A DNA stretch of 64,000 nt from an uncultured Alphaproteobacteria bacterium (GTDB lineage: Bacteria > Pseudomonadota > Alphaproteobacteria > Bin95): the NCBI GenBank assembly GCA_938083135.1, contig CALLKY010000005.1:103277-167276 (forward strand), written 5' to 3'. Below are positions 8,448 to 16,645 of the stretch, piece after piece; the stretch's first letter is position 1; each line of letters starts with the position of its first letter. The notes under the pieces are model-generated. The model was not told where the DNA came from, ran no database searches, and was given only the letters and a program-made list of their open reading frames with translations. The position numbers were made by a program, and so were the translations under genes.

Positions 8448-10715
8448 TTAATACTGTTCATCTATGGGGATATCCGCAGATTCAGCAAATTCCCGCACTT
8501 GATCGCGCACGCTATGCTCTTCTGAGCCAATCAGCTCCTCAATCAGCACGGCAGCTTCAGCAGCATCAATATGAGCCGCAACCGCCCGGATTGGCTTGAC
8601 TGCGGCGGGTGCTACGGACAATCGCCGGACCCCCAGGCCAATCAGCGCAATTGCCGCTAGCGGATCGCTCGCCATCTCACCGCAAACCGATAGCGGCGTA
8701 TTGGCGCGCTTCGCTGACTGGACGACATGGCGCAGCATGGCCAGGGCAGGCGGAGACAGCGCGTCATAGCGTTCAGACATGCGCACGCCGTCCCGGTCTG
8801 CGGCGAAGGCGAACTGCAATAGGTCATTGGTGCCGATTGTGGCGAAGTCCACCCGGCGAAGTGCAGTTTCGCCTTGCCAAACCAGGGATGGCGTTTCAAT
8901 CGCGACACCAACCCGGACTTTTGCAGGCGCGGCACCATCCGCTTCCGCCTGTTCCAACGCGCCGCGCAATATGGCCCGTGCGGCGGAGATCTCTGCAGCC
9001 TCCGCTGCCATTGGAAACATGACGTCTAACTGCCCGTCTGATGCCGCAACGGCGAGCGCGTAAAGCTGGCTGCGCAAGGTCTCTGGCATATCGAGCGCGA
9101 TCCTGAGCGCCCGCCAGCCAAGGGCGGGGTTGTTCTCCCGCGTGCCGGCCAATGATGCTGGTGTTTTATCGCCGCCATGGTCGAACGTTCGGAAGGCAAT
9201 GGCCCGATCGCCTGCGATGTCGCGCACTTCCCGGTAAAGTGCGATTTGTTCTTCAGCAGTCGGTAGCCCGGCACGGCCAAGGAAGGATAGCTCGGTGCGA
9301 AACAGGCCGATTTCTTCTGCCCCCTCTGCCACAGCCGATTCGACATCGAGCAGCAGGCCTGCATTGGCGAGGACGGCAATGCCTTCGCCATCTCGGGTTC
9401 GGCTCGGCGCATCACCGAGGAAGGCGTAGCTGGCTTTACGGGCCGCTTTGGCGGCGACTGCGGATTCAAAACTTGCCATCACCTGATTGGCTGGGCGCAG
9501 TAACACTTGTCCGCGATCTGCATCCAGCACAATTGGGTCACCAGGCTGTACGCCCGCCAGGGCGTTTCTCGCACCGCCAATGGCCGGAATGCCTAGCGCA
9601 CGGGCGACGACGGCAACATGGGAGGAGGCTGATCCTTCTTCCAGCACCAGCCCCGCCAGTGCGCCTCGGTCAAGCTCCAGCACTTCGGCAGGGCCAAGTG
9701 CATGGGCGAACAGGATGGCGTTCGGCGGCAGCGCATGCATGCCGTCATCGCCAGACTGGGCGGCGATAGCGCGGACGAGCCGCCCTGCCAGATCATCCAT
9801 ATCCGCCAGCCGGTCGCGCAGATAGGCTGACTGCGCCCTGCGCATGCGGATGCGGGCTTCGGTCTGCACCCTGCGCGCTGCGACCTCCGCCGTCATGCCA
9901 TTGGCGATGCCTGCGCGGATGCGGCGGATCCATCCGTCATCACTGGCGGCAAGGCGAAATGCGTCAAGGATATCCCGATGCTCACCGGCATGATCCAGGC
10001 TTGGATCATCCAGCAGCGTGTCGAGCTCATTCCGCATCCGGTCAACGCCTTGGGCCAGGCGGCGGAGCTCTTCCGACTCGTCCTCTGCCACCATGCGCTG
10101 GATCGGCAATGGCGGGTCCCGAAGTGCAGCGACGCCAATGGCGAGGCCGGGGGAGAGGCGTGCGCCCGTTAATCGTGCGGCAGGGGCGGCAGTACCAGCG
10201 GCAACAAAGGCTGCGAAATCTGGATCTGCCGCGACTTCGGCCATAAGCGCAGCGACGATGGCCACGGCTTCAATATCATCACCGGAATAAGACCGGTCCT
10301 GGGCATGCTGGATGACGAGCACACCAACGGCAGCACCGCCGCGCAGGAGCGGTGCCCCAAGGAATGTGCTGTAGGGGTCTTCCCCTGTTTCTGGGCGGTA
10401 AGCGAAGGCTTCGTGGGTTTGCACATCCCGAATTGCGACGGGGCGATGGGATGCTGCTGCGACACCGACAAGGCCTTCACCGCCGCTTAGTCGCGTGCGG
10501 AATACTGCGTCTGGGCGAAGGCCGTGTGTCGCGGCCAGGATCATCGCGCCATCACGCTGTTGCAGGTAAAGTGAGCAAACGTCAGCGGTGAGGGCATCGG
10601 CGATAACCGCGACAGCGCGGTTCAGCCGGTCTGCCGCCGTCGCATCCATGGCGACGGCATCGCGAACGGCGCGGAGCATATGACGCCAGCCGGTGGTCTG
10701 TTCCCCCTCCGCCAC
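8448..10715 (-). CDS. ptsP: PEP-protein phosphotransferase of the nitrogen PTS (EI-Ntr)
   Basis: 755 residues. An N-terminal GAF sensor domain (about 20-165) precedes an Enzyme I module. The phosphorylated His is in GSASSHVAVVARALGIP (about residue 366), and the PEP-binding catalytic domain has LSVCGEMASDP with its conserved Cys. It starts the phosphorelay to NPr and EIIA-Ntr, which tunes nitrogen and potassium metabolism. Neither partner is in the window. The gene starts 7 bases after the nitronate monooxygenase-like gene, so lysC, that gene and ptsP form one operon. Confidence 0.93.
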   Translation of the reverse strand: MAEGEQTTGWRHMLRAVRDAVAMDATAADRLNRAVAVIADALTADVCSLYLQQRDGAMILAATHGLRPDAVFRTRLSGGEGLVGVAAASHRPVAIRDVQTHEAFAYRPETGEDPYSTFLGAPLLRGGAAVGVLVIQHAQDRSYSGDDIEAVAIVAALMAEVAADPDFAAFVAAGTAAPAARLTGARLSPGLAIGVAALRDPPLPIQRMVAEDESEELRRLAQGVDRMRNELDTLLDDPSLDHAGEHRDILDAFRLAASDDGWIRRIRAGIANGMTAEVAARRVQTEARIRMRRAQSAYLRDRLADMDDLAGRLVRAIAAQSGDDGMHALPPNAILFAHALGPAEVLELDRGALAGLVLEEGSASSHVAVVARALGIPAIGGARNALAGVQPGDPIVLDADRGQVLLRPANQVMASFESAVAAKAARKASYAFLGDAPSRTRDGEGIAVLANAGLLLDVESAVAEGAEEIGLFRTELSFLGRAGLPTAEEQIALYREVRDIAGDRAIAFRTFDHGGDKTPASLAGTRENNPALGWRALRIALDMPETLRSQLYALAVAASDGQLDVMFPMAAEAAEISAARAILRGALEQAEADGAAPAKVRVGVAIETPSLVWQGETALRRVDFATIGTNDLLQFAFAADRDGVRMSERYDALSPPALAMLRHVVQSAKRANTPLSVCGEMASDPLAAIALIGLGVRRLSVAPAAVKPIRAVAAHIDAAEAAVLIEELIGSEEHSVRDQVREFAESADIPIDEQY

Positions 10716-10722
10716 CGCGCGC

Positions 10723-11763
10723 CTACGCGGCCCCGGCAGCGCGCTGGATCAGCGCATCCGCCGCTTGGTCGACGAGCGATTGGATGATTTCTGCGGTTGG
10801 TTGCTCAGCCGTGACCATGCCAACGCTCTGCCCTGCCATCAGGGAGCCGTTTTCAACGTCGCCATCGATCACCGCACGGCGCAGTGCACCTGCCCAAAAG
10901 TGCTCGATTTCAAGCTGCGCTGCTTTTTGGTCCAATTCACCGGTGCGCCAGCGGGCGATTACGTCATGCTGGGTTTCAGCGAACTTGCGGGTGGCGTTAT
11001 TCGCCAATGCGCGCACAGGAATAACCGGGAAGCGCGGGTCCACTTGGACGCTTGCTGTCGCATCACGAGCCGAGCCCTTGAAGAATGCTTTCTTGAAATC
11101 CGGGTGTGCGACGCTTTCCTCAGCACAGACAAAGCGAGTGCCTAGCTGGCAGCCGGCTGCACCCATTTCCAGATATGAGAGCATTGCTTCACCGCGACCA
11201 ATGCCACCTGCAACGAAGACAGGAACATCCTGCACGTTTGGCAGAATTTCCTGCGCCAAAACGGATGTTGAAACGGGGCCGATATGGCCGCCGGCTTCCG
11301 TACCTTCGATAACCAGCGCATCGGCACCGTCACGGATGAGTTTTTTGGCGATCCCCAGGGCTGGCGTCAGCGCTATCAGTGTGGCACCCAAGTCTTTTAC
11401 TCGGCGCATGGCTTTGCGCGGCGGGATTCCGCCCGCCAACACAATGCAGCCTACGCCTTCTTCACCGCAAACTTCGATCAGCGCATCCAAATCCGGATGC
11501 ATCACGATGAGGTTCACACCGAAAGGCTTCTGGGTGAGGGCTTGGGTCGCTTGGATTTCTGCGCGCAGAAGGTCTGTCGTCATGGAGCCGCATGCGATCA
11601 CGCCGAACCCGCCGGCGTTTGAAATTGCGGCGACGAGGTTGCGTTCAGATACCCAGGTCATCGCACCGCCAAGAATGGCGTGCTCAACGCCCAGCAGTGT
11701 ACGGCCGCGTTCGGAAAGCGTCTGGATATGGGCAAGGGCGTCGGCGCGGGTCATGGTGGTCAT
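10723..11763 (-). CDS. Nitronate monooxygenase / FabK-like flavoprotein
   Basis: 346 residues of the FMN-dependent nitronate monooxygenase (2-nitropropane dioxygenase) family. Visible motifs are GGAMTWVSERNLVAAISNAGG near the N-terminus and the flavin-phosphate region EGTEAGGHIG. Enoyl-ACP reductase II (FabK) shares this fold, so the substrate is uncertain. Its start overlaps the lysC stop by one base (TAATG), and it ends 7 bases before ptsP. Confidence 0.82.
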   Translation of the reverse strand: MTTMTRADALAHIQTLSERGRTLLGVEHAILGGAMTWVSERNLVAAISNAGGFGVIACGSMTTDLLRAEIQATQALTQKPFGVNLIVMHPDLDALIEVCGEEGVGCIVLAGGIPPRKAMRRVKDLGATLIALTPALGIAKKLIRDGADALVIEGTEAGGHIGPVSTSVLAQEILPNVQDVPVFVAGGIGRGEAMLSYLEMGAAGCQLGTRFVCAEESVAHPDFKKAFFKGSARDATASVQVDPRFPVIPVRALANNATRKFAETQHDVIARWRTGELDQKAAQLEIEHFWAGALRRAVIDGDVENGSLMAGQSVGMVTAEQPTAEIIQSLVDQAADALIQRAAGAA

Positions 11764-13010
11764 TAGGCTTCCAGTGATTCGGTTGCGTCGAGGCCGTAGG
11801 CGGTGTGTAGCGCGCGCAGGGCGAGCTCAAGATAGTCTTCAGAGATCAGAACGCTGACTTTGATTTCAGACGTAGAGATCACTTGGATATTGACGCTGCG
11901 ATCCGCAAGGGCGCTAAACATCCGCTGGGCGACGCCCGCGTGGCTGCGCATGCCCACGCCAACGACGGAAATCTTCACCACATTCCGGTCGGCCATAATT
12001 TGCTGATAGTTCAGCTCGTCCTTACGGCCTTCCAGCATGGCGACGGCGCGGTCGAAGTCCGCTTCCGTTACCGTGAAGGTCATGTTTGTGGTTTCACCGT
12101 CGGGCGAAACGTTCTGGACAATCATGTCCACATTGATTTCCGCTTCGGACAATGGGCCGAAGATTGACGCGGCTATGCCCGGCTGGTCTGCAACATTGAC
12201 CAGGGTGATCTTCGCCTCGTTCTTGTCATAGGCAATGCCGGTGACGACCTCGTTCTCCATATCCGCATTCTCCCCCACTTCTTCGTGGGCTACCAGGGTG
12301 CCGGGTTTATCTTCAAAACTGGATAGAACCATGACCGGCACATTATGGTTCATGGCCATTTCGACAGACCGCGTCTGCAGCACTTTCGCACCCTGGGATG
12401 CAAGCTCCAGCATCTCTTCATAGGTGATGCGGTTGATCTTGCGCGCCTTGGGTACGATGCGCGGATCGGTCGTGTAGACGCCGTCAACGTCCGTATAAAT
12501 TTCGCAGCGGTCGGCCTTGATTGCGGCGGCAAGGGCCACTGCTGTTGTGTCTGACCCGCCCCGGCCAAGGGTTGTGATGCGGTTTTCCGGGCTGACGCCT
12601 TGGAACCCAGCGATCACAGCGACCTGGCCCTGCCCCAATCGCTCCATCAACAGCTCGCCCTCCACATCCATGATGCGGGCACGCCCGTGCAAGCCATCTG
12701 TGTGCAGTGGGATTTGCCAACCAAGGAAGGAGCGCGCTGGCACGCCCATTTCTTGCAGCACGATCGCCATCAGGCCTGCGGTCACCTGCTCACCAGATGC
12801 GACGACGGAGTCATATTCGCGGGCGTCTTGCAACGGGGAGGCCGCGCGAACGAGGTCCACCAGCCGGTTGGTTTCACCAGACATGGCAGAGACCACGACG
12901 GCCACTTGGTCGCCTGCGTCAACGGCGCGTTTGACCCGCCCCGCTGCATTGCGGATACGATCAAGGTCAGCCACCGAAGTGCCGCCGAATTTCTGCACAA
13001 TGCGCGCCAC
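11763..13010 (-). CDS. lysC: Aspartate kinase
   Basis: 415 residues. The N-terminal kinase starts MARIVQKFGGTSVAD and has GRGGSDTTAVALAAA. Two C-terminal ACT domains are seen (INVDMIVQNVSPDG; NIQVISTSEIKVSVLI). It catalyses the first step of the aspartate family (Lys, Thr, Met), with feedback control through the ACT domains. It is divergent from ubiG, a frequent alphaproteobacterial arrangement, and leads a lysC/NMO-like/ptsP operon. Confidence 0.97.
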   Translation of the reverse strand: MARIVQKFGGTSVADLDRIRNAAGRVKRAVDAGDQVAVVVSAMSGETNRLVDLVRAASPLQDAREYDSVVASGEQVTAGLMAIVLQEMGVPARSFLGWQIPLHTDGLHGRARIMDVEGELLMERLGQGQVAVIAGFQGVSPENRITTLGRGGSDTTAVALAAAIKADRCEIYTDVDGVYTTDPRIVPKARKINRITYEEMLELASQGAKVLQTRSVEMAMNHNVPVMVLSSFEDKPGTLVAHEEVGENADMENEVVTGIAYDKNEAKITLVNVADQPGIAASIFGPLSEAEINVDMIVQNVSPDGETTNMTFTVTEADFDRAVAMLEGRKDELNYQQIMADRNVVKISVVGVGMRSHAGVAQRMFSALADRSVNIQVISTSEIKVSVLISEDYLELALRALHTAYGLDATESLEA

Positions 13011-13150
13011 GGGAAAATACCTTTGGCCTCGGCCCGCTGGACGCGCGGACCGACTGGCCTGTCACAAGTTGCCGTCGGGATTGCGCGCAACATATTTTGG
13101 AGTTCCGGTGCCCGCAAGCGCTGAAACCAGAAGAAAGGCCGGAAATCGTT

Positions 13151-13903
13151 ATGCCCGCCGATATACAAGCCCAAGTTCAAGGTGCGGTCGACCCGCGTGA
13201 GGCCGCACAGTTCGCCGCAATCGCCGAATCGTGGTGGGACCCAGATGGGCCATTCCGTCCGTTGCATCGGCTCAATCCTGCGCGCATGCGGTTCGTTATG
13301 AACGCCGTGCAGGAGAATTTCGGCGTCGCAGAAGGCCCCCATGCGCTGAACGGCATGACAGCGGTGGATATTGGCTGTGGTGGTGGGCTGATATCAGAAC
13401 CGCTGGCGCGGCTTGGCGCAGATGTTACGGGATTGGACGTGACAGAGGAGAATTTGGGCGTTGCCCGCGCACATGCTGCTGATTCGGGACTGACGATAGA
13501 TTATCGGCTTGAAACGGCAGAGGCCCTGGCGGCCAGCGGTGCTAAGTTCGATATCGTGACAGCGCTTGAGGTGGTCGAACATGTGCCAGACCCGGATGTG
13601 TTCATGCGCGCTGCCGCAGAGATGGTGGCACCCGGCGGTCTTCTGATCGCTGCTACGATCAATCGGACGGTTAAATCATTGGCGCTTGCAAAGTTTGGTG
13701 CCGAATATGTCCTGCGCTGGCTGCCGCGCGGGACCCATGATTGGCGGAAATTCATGAAGCCGTCAGAATTGGCCCGCCCGCTCCGCGCCGAAGGACTGAG
13801 GGTTCTACGGACAGAGGGTGCGGTTTATGAGCCGCTGACGGGGGATTGGCGGCTCAGCCCGGATGTTTCCATGAATTATATGATTGCGGCTGCCCGGGAT
13901 TGA
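13151..13903 (+). CDS. ubiG: Ubiquinone biosynthesis O-methyltransferase
   Basis: About 250 residues. It matches UbiG closely: FAAIAESWWDPDGPFRPLH near the N-terminus, SAM motif I VDIGCGGGLISEPLA, and WLPRGTHDWRKFMKP towards the end. It performs both O-methylations of ubiquinone synthesis at the membrane. The ATG at 13151 is used because the upstream extension has no homologous sequence, and GAAAGG precedes it. Confidence 0.95.
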   Translation: MPADIQAQVQGAVDPREAAQFAAIAESWWDPDGPFRPLHRLNPARMRFVMNAVQENFGVAEGPHALNGMTAVDIGCGGGLISEPLARLGADVTGLDVTEENLGVARAHAADSGLTIDYRLETAEALAASGAKFDIVTALEVVEHVPDPDVFMRAAAEMVAPGGLLIAATINRTVKSLALAKFGAEYVLRWLPRGTHDWRKFMKPSELARPLRAEGLRVLRTEGAVYEPLTGDWRLSPDVSMNYMIAAARD

Positions 13904-13992
13904 TTCCGATAGGCGAAATCGCATCGCTTTATGGCTGTAGTCAGGTGCGTTGCAGAAGTTCAAAAAATATTACTTTTGTTCTCATTTTTGCA

Positions 13993-14021
13993 TTGAAACA
14001 TAAATAGAACATTTATATATA
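13993..14021 (+). promoter_or_regulatory. Sigma-70-like promoter of the small ORF at 14054
   Basis: TTGAAA (13993-13998), a 17-base spacer, TATATA (14016-14021), in an AT-rich stretch. GTGGAGA provides a ribosome-binding site just before the ATG at 14054. Confidence 0.55.
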
Positions 14022-14053
14022 TTGGTCGGCGCCCGTAATCCGTGGAGAAACTG

Positions 14054-14362
14054 ATGTCTAAACGCCGATACGCCCTCAAGTCTGGGAATGCCGCCCCCTA
14101 TGAATTGTTCAATGATGCAGAGGATGCCTGGTTCTGGGCCTCTGCAAACACCGCGTTAATACTGGCTGGTGCGCGCGGCCAGCCAAGCCTGAAACCAACG
14201 CAGCGCCCTTGTGAAGCGGCGGATGTGCTGAACGCGTTCGAGCGTCTGATGCGGGCTGGAACACTGGCGGCGCGCCACGCCCAAGTTGCCGCACGGTTCG
14301 GGCTGCGGCAGCGCCGCCCAAACGGCCTCATTCCATCTGTGAGTAGTGACACTAGGTATTAG
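14054..14362 (+). pseudogene. Small protein of unknown function, probably truncated near an IS3 element
   Basis: A 102-codon frame starting MSKRRYALKSG with a good ribosome-binding site and a promoter candidate. The coherent part contains NDAEDAWFWASANT, RPCEAADVLNAFERLMRAG and HAQVAARFGLRQRRPN. It resembles a small conserved alphaproteobacterial protein, but I cannot name the family. After about residue 90 the sequence (PSVSSDTRY) looks non-coding, and the IS element starts 18 bases after the stop. I infer that the native C-terminus has been lost. Confidence 0.5.
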
Positions 14363-14447
14363 AATCCGGGATATGGCGGTGGAGCAGCCCCGCTGAAGTG
14401 GTCCACCCACTGGGATAGTATTTATCCCGTCAGAGGAGGATCAGAAG

Positions 14448-14735
14448 ATGGCAGGCAGACGAGACAAACCAGAAGAGATCGTAGCGAAATTGCGCCAAGT
14501 AGATGTGCTTCAAGGCCAAGGCCAGTCGATAGCGGATGCAGTCCGTCAGATTGGCGTAACGCAGCAGACGTATTACCGATGGCGCAAGCAATATGGCGGG
14601 ATGGGGCGTGACCAACTTCGCCGCCTGAAGGAGCTAGAGAAGGAAAATCTTCGGCTCCGGCGTGCGGTCTTGGATCTGGCATTGGACAAGCAAATTCCTC
14701 AGGCTGAGACAGAACCGTGGCCGAAGGCCGCGTAA
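14448..14735 (+). CDS. IS3-family transposase OrfA
   Basis: A 95-residue protein with the IS3 OrfA layout: a helix-turn-helix (AVRQIGVTQQTYYRWRKQYG), then a leucine-rich coiled coil (RLKELEKENLRLRRAVLDLA). A strong GAGGAG site precedes the ATG. The final ~15 residues (QIPQAETEPWPKAA) do not look like the family ending, while the alternative frame leads into OrfB. The two products are therefore normally joined by ribosomal frameshifting, or a small indel lies here. Confidence 0.88.
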   Translation: MAGRRDKPEEIVAKLRQVDVLQGQGQSIADAVRQIGVTQQTYYRWRKQYGGMGRDQLRRLKELEKENLRLRRAVLDLALDKQIPQAETEPWPKAA

Positions 14736-15691
14736 GTCTGTTGAAGGGACGGGAAAACTATTGAGCCTCGCGCGTCGCCGGCGGTGTATCGATGATGTTC
14801 GGGAACGGCTTGGCGTATCGGAGCGCAGAGCCTGCCGCATACTTGGCCAGTATCGTTCAACGCAACGCCAGCGTCCGTCGGAGCCAGCAGACGAAGCCAG
14901 CCTGACAGCAGACATCATTGAGTTGGCTCGCACCTATGGTCGATACGGCTATCGCCGCGTGATAGCTCTGCTGAACCAGGCGGGTTGGCATGTAAATCAT
15001 AAGCGGGTTGAAAGGATATGGCGGCGTGAGGGGCTTAAAGTACCGCAGAAGCAACCAAAGAAGGGACGGCTGTGGCTGAATGATGGATCCTGCATCCGCC
15101 TCAGGCCAGAGCGTCCCAATCATGTCTGGTCCTATGACTTCGTCCATGACCGGACCGACGACGGGCGTGTTTACCGCACGCTGAATATCATTGATGAGTT
15201 CACACGGGAGGCTCTGGCTATCCGTGTTGACCGGAAGCTCAACTCCATCGATGTGGTGGATGCTTTGACGGATCTCTTCATCCTGCGGGGACCGCCAGCA
15301 TTCATCCGTTCTGATAATCCCTCTCGGCCATTGCTGCGCAATAGCCTGCCGGTCAGTGGGACCAGAGTTTATCGCTGAAAAGGTTCGGGACTGGATCAAC
15401 GCAGTGGGAGCCAAGACAGCCTATATCACTCCCGCTGCCCGGCAGCGGTTTGTCTTCAAACCGCGAGAGGGAGGCTCACCCTGGGAGAACGGATACTGCG
15501 AGAGCTTCAACGCCCGCTTCAGGGATGAGCTGCTCAACGGCGAAATCTTTTACACACTCAAGGAGGCCAAAATCATCATCGAACAATGGCGACAGCACTA
15601 TAACCGCAAGCGACCTCACAGCGCTTTGGGCTGGCGGCCGCCAGCCCCGGAGGCAGTCATGCCTCTAGAGCAGAGACTGTATATCCACTAA
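14662..15691 (+). pseudogene. IS3-family transposase OrfB (DDE integrase), frameshifted
   Basis: The sequence from about 14756 is a typical OrfB: RERLGVSERRACRILGQYRS, GRYGYRRVIALLNQAGW, then the integrase core with VWSYDFVHDRT (first Asp) and IRSDN (second Asp). Directly after the SDN codons about 40 extra bases (15319-15358) interrupt the frame. The rest (GPEFIAEKVRDW, then NGYCESFNARFRDELLNGE with the catalytic Glu, and RPHSALGWRPPAPE) continues in another frame to 15691. The catalytic centre is split, so this copy is probably inactive. Confidence 0.85.
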
Positions 15692-15725
15692 CATTACACC
15701 CGGACCACTCTGTGGGGGCTGACCA

Positions 15726-15851
15726 CGCTTCGGCTACGGCGCGCTGCGCTGGCAACGCGCGGAACCCAACCGCCTCCTCGACTATGGCGCCCGCGCGCCC
15801 GAAGACTGGCAATTCCCCGAAGATCACCCTTGGTACCAGGACGAGCCGTGA
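15726..15851 (+). pseudogene. C-terminal remnant of an unidentified gene
   Basis: An open frame of 41 codons immediately right of the IS end. It begins RFGYGALRWQ, contains LLDYGARAPEDWQFPEDH, and ends WYQDEP at a TGA. It has no start codon and looks like genuine coding sequence in composition. It is not an obvious continuation of the ORF at 14054. I do not recognise the family. It probably lost its 5' part when the IS inserted or recombined. Confidence 0.45.
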
Positions 15852-15906
15852 GTGCGGCGCTGGTGATCTCTGAACCAGCGCCGCGCATGCACGCGCTCCG
15901 GCACCG

Positions 15907-16560
15907 TTAGCCGATCTTCACTGCTTTTGCATCTGCTGGCACCTCTAGGCCGGGCAGGTTGCGTGGATCGGCTTCTGGTTCGCCGATGGTCATGGTGATG
16001 GGGACGACGCCAGCCCAGATGGGGAGGGCGTAGTCTTCCTCGTCGTCTTTTGGGCCGCCGGTGCGGATTTTGGCGGAGGCCTCGTCAATGGGCATTGAGA
16101 GCACCGTTGTTGCCTTAATTTCCTGGGCGTTGATGGGGCGGAGCGTGTCCCAACGGCCAGGGGTAAGGCCTTCAACGAACGCCTCCAGGCTGGCAACTTT
16201 CTCGTCTGTGTCCTCAATCTTTCGCGCGACCCCGTAGATCATGGCAGAGCGAAAATTGGCGGAGTGATGCATGCCGGAGCGCGCTAAAACCAACCCGTCC
16301 ATGAGTGTCACCGTCAAGCAGACATCCATTTTTTCAGCAGCGCGAAGACCCCGGCTGGCGCTGGAGCCATGCCAATACACATGGTCCCCCTGACGCCACT
16401 GGCAGGTCGGCATCACGACAGGCTTGCCGTCAATATTGTAACCCACATGGCAGAGCGGCATGGCATCCAGAATGCCGTAAAGGGTTTCCCGGTCAAAATG
16501 CCCGCGCTCATGGGAGCGGCGGAGGCGGGTGCGGTCTGTGCGGGATAAATCAGCAGTCAT
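15907..16560 (-). CDS. Pyridoxamine 5'-phosphate oxidase-family FMN-binding protein
   Basis: About 217 residues with the split-barrel flavin-binding fold of the PNPOx-like family (GILDAMPLCHVGYNIDGKPV, YWHGSSASRGLRAA, RSAMIYGVARKI). It is not the biosynthetic PdxH, which is at 55174. The ATG at 16560 is chosen because GGAG lies 9 bases upstream; the longer frame would need TTG. It is divergent from a MocR-type regulator across a short region with repeated sites, so it is probably that regulator's target. Confidence 0.82.
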   Translation of the reverse strand: MTADLSRTDRTRLRRSHERGHFDRETLYGILDAMPLCHVGYNIDGKPVVMPTCQWRQGDHVYWHGSSASRGLRAAEKMDVCLTVTLMDGLVLARSGMHHSANFRSAMIYGVARKIEDTDEKVASLEAFVEGLTPGRWDTLRPINAQEIKATTVLSMPIDEASAKIRTGGPKDDEEDYALPIWAGVVPITMTIGEPEADPRNLPGLEVPADAKAVKIG

Positions 16561-16571
16561 CGTCTTGGTCT

Positions 16572-16645
16572 CCAATTGCGTTGGAGGGATAATTATGGGA
16601 TTTTTGGACTATACAAAATGACCAATTATGGAAAAAATGACCAAT
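16572..16645. promoter_or_regulatory. Repeat-rich divergent control region (candidate MocR operator)
   Basis: Three elements are seen: CCAA/TTGG arms at 16572-16584, a TTGG (16604-16607) / CCAA (16622-16625) pair around ACTATACAAAATGA, and a direct repeat AAAATGACCAAT at 16615-16626 and 16634-16645 (19-base period). MocR/PdxR regulators commonly bind paired direct repeats near their own promoter. Autoregulation and control of the PNPOx gene are inferred. Confidence 0.55.

Larger units (their letters stand above)
14380..15725 (+). mobile_element. IS3-family insertion sequence, about 1.35 kb
   Basis: It encodes orfA and a damaged orfB. The terminal inverted repeats share CAGCCCC-N5-AGTGGTCC (left 14385-14404; right, reversed, 15702-15721). 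Ends were set at TG (14380) and CA (15725), as usual for the family, and are uncertain by a few bases. No target duplication is visible in the flanks, and both flanking reading frames look truncated, which suggests an adjacent deletion after insertion. Confidence 0.8.

Noticed and set aside
10784..11857. 357-codon plus-strand frame
   Set aside because: Antisense of the nitronate monooxygenase-like gene, a GC-rich shadow frame.
13951..14020. Possible LexA/SOS box upstream of the ORF at 14054
   Set aside because: Two GTTC elements are seen, but the spacing is 16 bases, not the 7 expected for the alphaproteobacterial LexA site.
14370..15735. Target-site duplication of the IS3 element
   Set aside because: No 3-5 base direct repeat is seen at either plausible pair of ends.
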